Shown here piece after piece: positions 62,988 through 64,000 of a stretch of 64,000 bases of DNA. Position numbers and translations under genes: made by a program. Each line of letters starts with the position of its first letter. Position 1 is the stretch's first letter. Below the pieces are notes generated by a model, which made no database searches, had not been told where the DNA came from, and saw only the letters and a program-made list of their open reading frames with translations. Origin of the DNA: Demequina sp. NBRC 110054 (GTDB lineage Bacteria; Actinomycetota; Actinomycetes; Actinomycetales; Demequinaceae); NCBI RefSeq assembly GCF_002090115.1, contig NZ_BBRK01000004.1:806001-870000 (forward strand), in the 5' to 3' direction.

Positions 62988-64000
62988 CAGGCGCCACCGG
63001 GCCTTCGCGAGCCGCGGGCGAGCTCGCCGAGCACATCGCTGCGGCGGGACGAGGCGAGGAAGCCGGACGCGATCGGAGTGGCAGAGGGTGCGGCGGAGGT
63101 GTCGCCGAGCAGTCGCTTGGCGACGAGCTCGGCGGAGATCAGGCAGATCGGCATGCCGATCCCGGGCACGGTGGACGATCCCGCGTAGAGCAGGTTGCGC
63201 ACCTTGGGGCTCGCGTTGCCGGGCCGGAAGATCGCGGACTGGGCGAGCGTGTGCTCGAGGCCGAGCGCGGAGCCCCTCCAGGCGGACAGCTCCGTGGCGA
63301 AGTCGGCGGGGGTGGTGATCGCGTGGATCGTGGTGCGCTCGCGCAGGTCGGGCACTCCCGCCCACGCGGCGACCTGGTCCAGGTAGCGCCACGCGAGAGC
63401 GTCGAGGTCGTCGCGTGAGGCCTCGTCCGCGCCCAGCTCGGGGTCGGCGGGGAAGGGGACCAGCATGAAGAGGTTCTCGTAGCCGGCGGGCGCCGCTGAC
63501 GGGTTCGTCGCGGTCACGCGGGAGACGTAGAGCGAGCCGGGCACCGGTGCCGACAGCTCGCCGTCCCCGACGATCTGCGCGAAGTTCGCATCCCAGTCGC
63601 GTGTGAAGAACAGCGAGTGGTGCGCGAGCTCGGGGAGGTCACCCTTGACGCCCGCGAACACGAGCAGCGAGCTGATCCCGGGAGACCGCTTCTCCCAGCG
63701 CGGCTCGTCCTGCCACTGGTGCGCCGGCTCGAGCAGCTCCGTCTCCGTGTGATGCATGTCGGCGCCCGAGACCACGACGTCCGCGGGGAGCCGCTCGCCG
63801 TCGGCCAGCACCACTCCCGTCGCGAGACCGTCGTCCCCGACCTCGATGCGCGCGACGTCGCATCCGGTGCGCAGCACCGCACCCTCCTCGCGGGCGATCC
63901 TCGCGAGGGACTCGATCACCTCGTACAGGCCGCCACGCGGGTAGCGGACGCCGTCGGTGAGGTCCAGGTGGCTCATGAGCGAGTAGAGCGAAGGCGCGCG
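62987..64000 (-). CDS. crtI: Phytoene desaturase (C-terminal part, runs off the window)
   Basis: The frame is open to the window end; 337 residues are seen, beginning RAPSLYSLMSHLDLTDGVRYPRGGLYE. SGADMHHTETELL, GISSLLVFAGVKGDLPELAHHSLFF and LLYAGSSTVPGIGMPICLISAELVAKRLL match the CrtI family, the last being the FAD-binding end. It converts phytoene to lycopene. The N-terminal FAD motif and probably crtE and crtB lie outside the window. Confidence 0.95.
   Translation of the reverse strand, partial: RAPSLYSLMSHLDLTDGVRYPRGGLYEVIESLARIAREEGAVLRTGCDVARIEVGDDGLATGVVLADGERLPADVVVSGADMHHTETELLEPAHQWQDEPRWEKRSPGISSLLVFAGVKGDLPELAHHSLFFTRDWDANFAQIVGDGELSAPVPGSLYVSRVTATNPSAAPAGYENLFMLVPFPADPELGADEASRDDLDALAWRYLDQVAAWAGVPDLRERTTIHAITTPADFATELSAWRGSALGLEHTLAQSAIFRPGNASPKVRNLLYAGSSTVPGIGMPICLISAELVAKRLLGDTSAAPSATPIASGFLASSRRSDVLGELARGSRRPGGA

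Overview
The window is GC-rich chromosomal DNA from an actinobacterium and spans the replication-origin region. The evidence is the block rsmG, jag, yidC, yidD, rnpA, rpmH, dnaA, dnaN, recF, dciA, gyrB, gyrA, with parA/parB and canonical GTTTCACGTGAAAC parS sites beside it. MurJ with a pseudokinase, a DUF6049 protein, CrgA, a class E sortase, DUF3566 and a C50 carotenoid cluster point to the order Micrococcales (Demequinaceae or Cellulomonadaceae-like). The genus cannot be fixed from this sequence alone. No rRNA, CRISPR array, transposase or prophage gene was seen.

Layout. 0-5 kb: end of an MFS transporter, an Lrp/AldR regulator divergent from alanine dehydrogenase, and an AbiEi/DUF559-type gene bracketed by inverted short repeats. 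3.7-12.3 kb: cca, a NUDIX hydrolase, the DUF6049-murJ-pseudokinase group, and a fused thioredoxin reductase-thioredoxin gene behind a SigR-like promoter. 12.4-20.6 kb: aminotransferase, D-Ala-D-Ala ligase, then parB-parA, rsmG, jag, yidC, yidD, rnpA and rpmH, all on the minus strand and pointing away from the origin. 20.8-31 kb: dnaA, a GNAT gene wedged between dnaA and dnaN, the presumed oriC, then dnaN to gyrA on the plus strand.

31-42.5 kb is an accessory block between gyrA and its usual partners (DUF3566, tRNA-Ile, tRNA-Ala). It holds a family 3 glycosidase, a four-domain CoA-disulfide-reductase/rhodanese/TusA/DsrE fusion with two CstR-type operators, a Fur-family regulator with catalase, a BCCT transporter and a SulP transporter. 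43.4-48.9 kb: two tRNAs, a zinc-ribbon gene, a DUF2510 gene, two near-identical secreted repeat proteins each behind an ECF-sigma-like promoter, and a BenE transporter divergent from an XRE-cupin regulator. 49-54.7 kb: a polyamine-type ABC transporter divergent from a GntR regulator that is translationally coupled to a soluble Cache-domain gene. 55-56.4 kb: an yybP-ykoY manganese riboswitch and mntP. 56.5-61.4 kb: a repeat-rich membrane protein, ppiA, rhomboid protease, crgA, sortase E, a small membrane protein and pabA. 61.4 kb to the end: crtEb-crtYf-crtYe-crtI, read on the minus strand and running off the window.

Three kinds of non-coding structure stand out. A 12-mer, CGCATCGTCCCT, and close variants recur at least eleven times, mostly between genes. 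Perfect DnaA boxes lie in a 26-bp inverted repeat 36 kb from dnaA, while the boxes at the presumed oriC are weak. Many well-formed operators and promoters can be read: the AldR, CstR, Fur, GntR and XRE types, and SigR/ECF-like promoters. Functional calls rest on recognised motifs and gene order; no database search was run.
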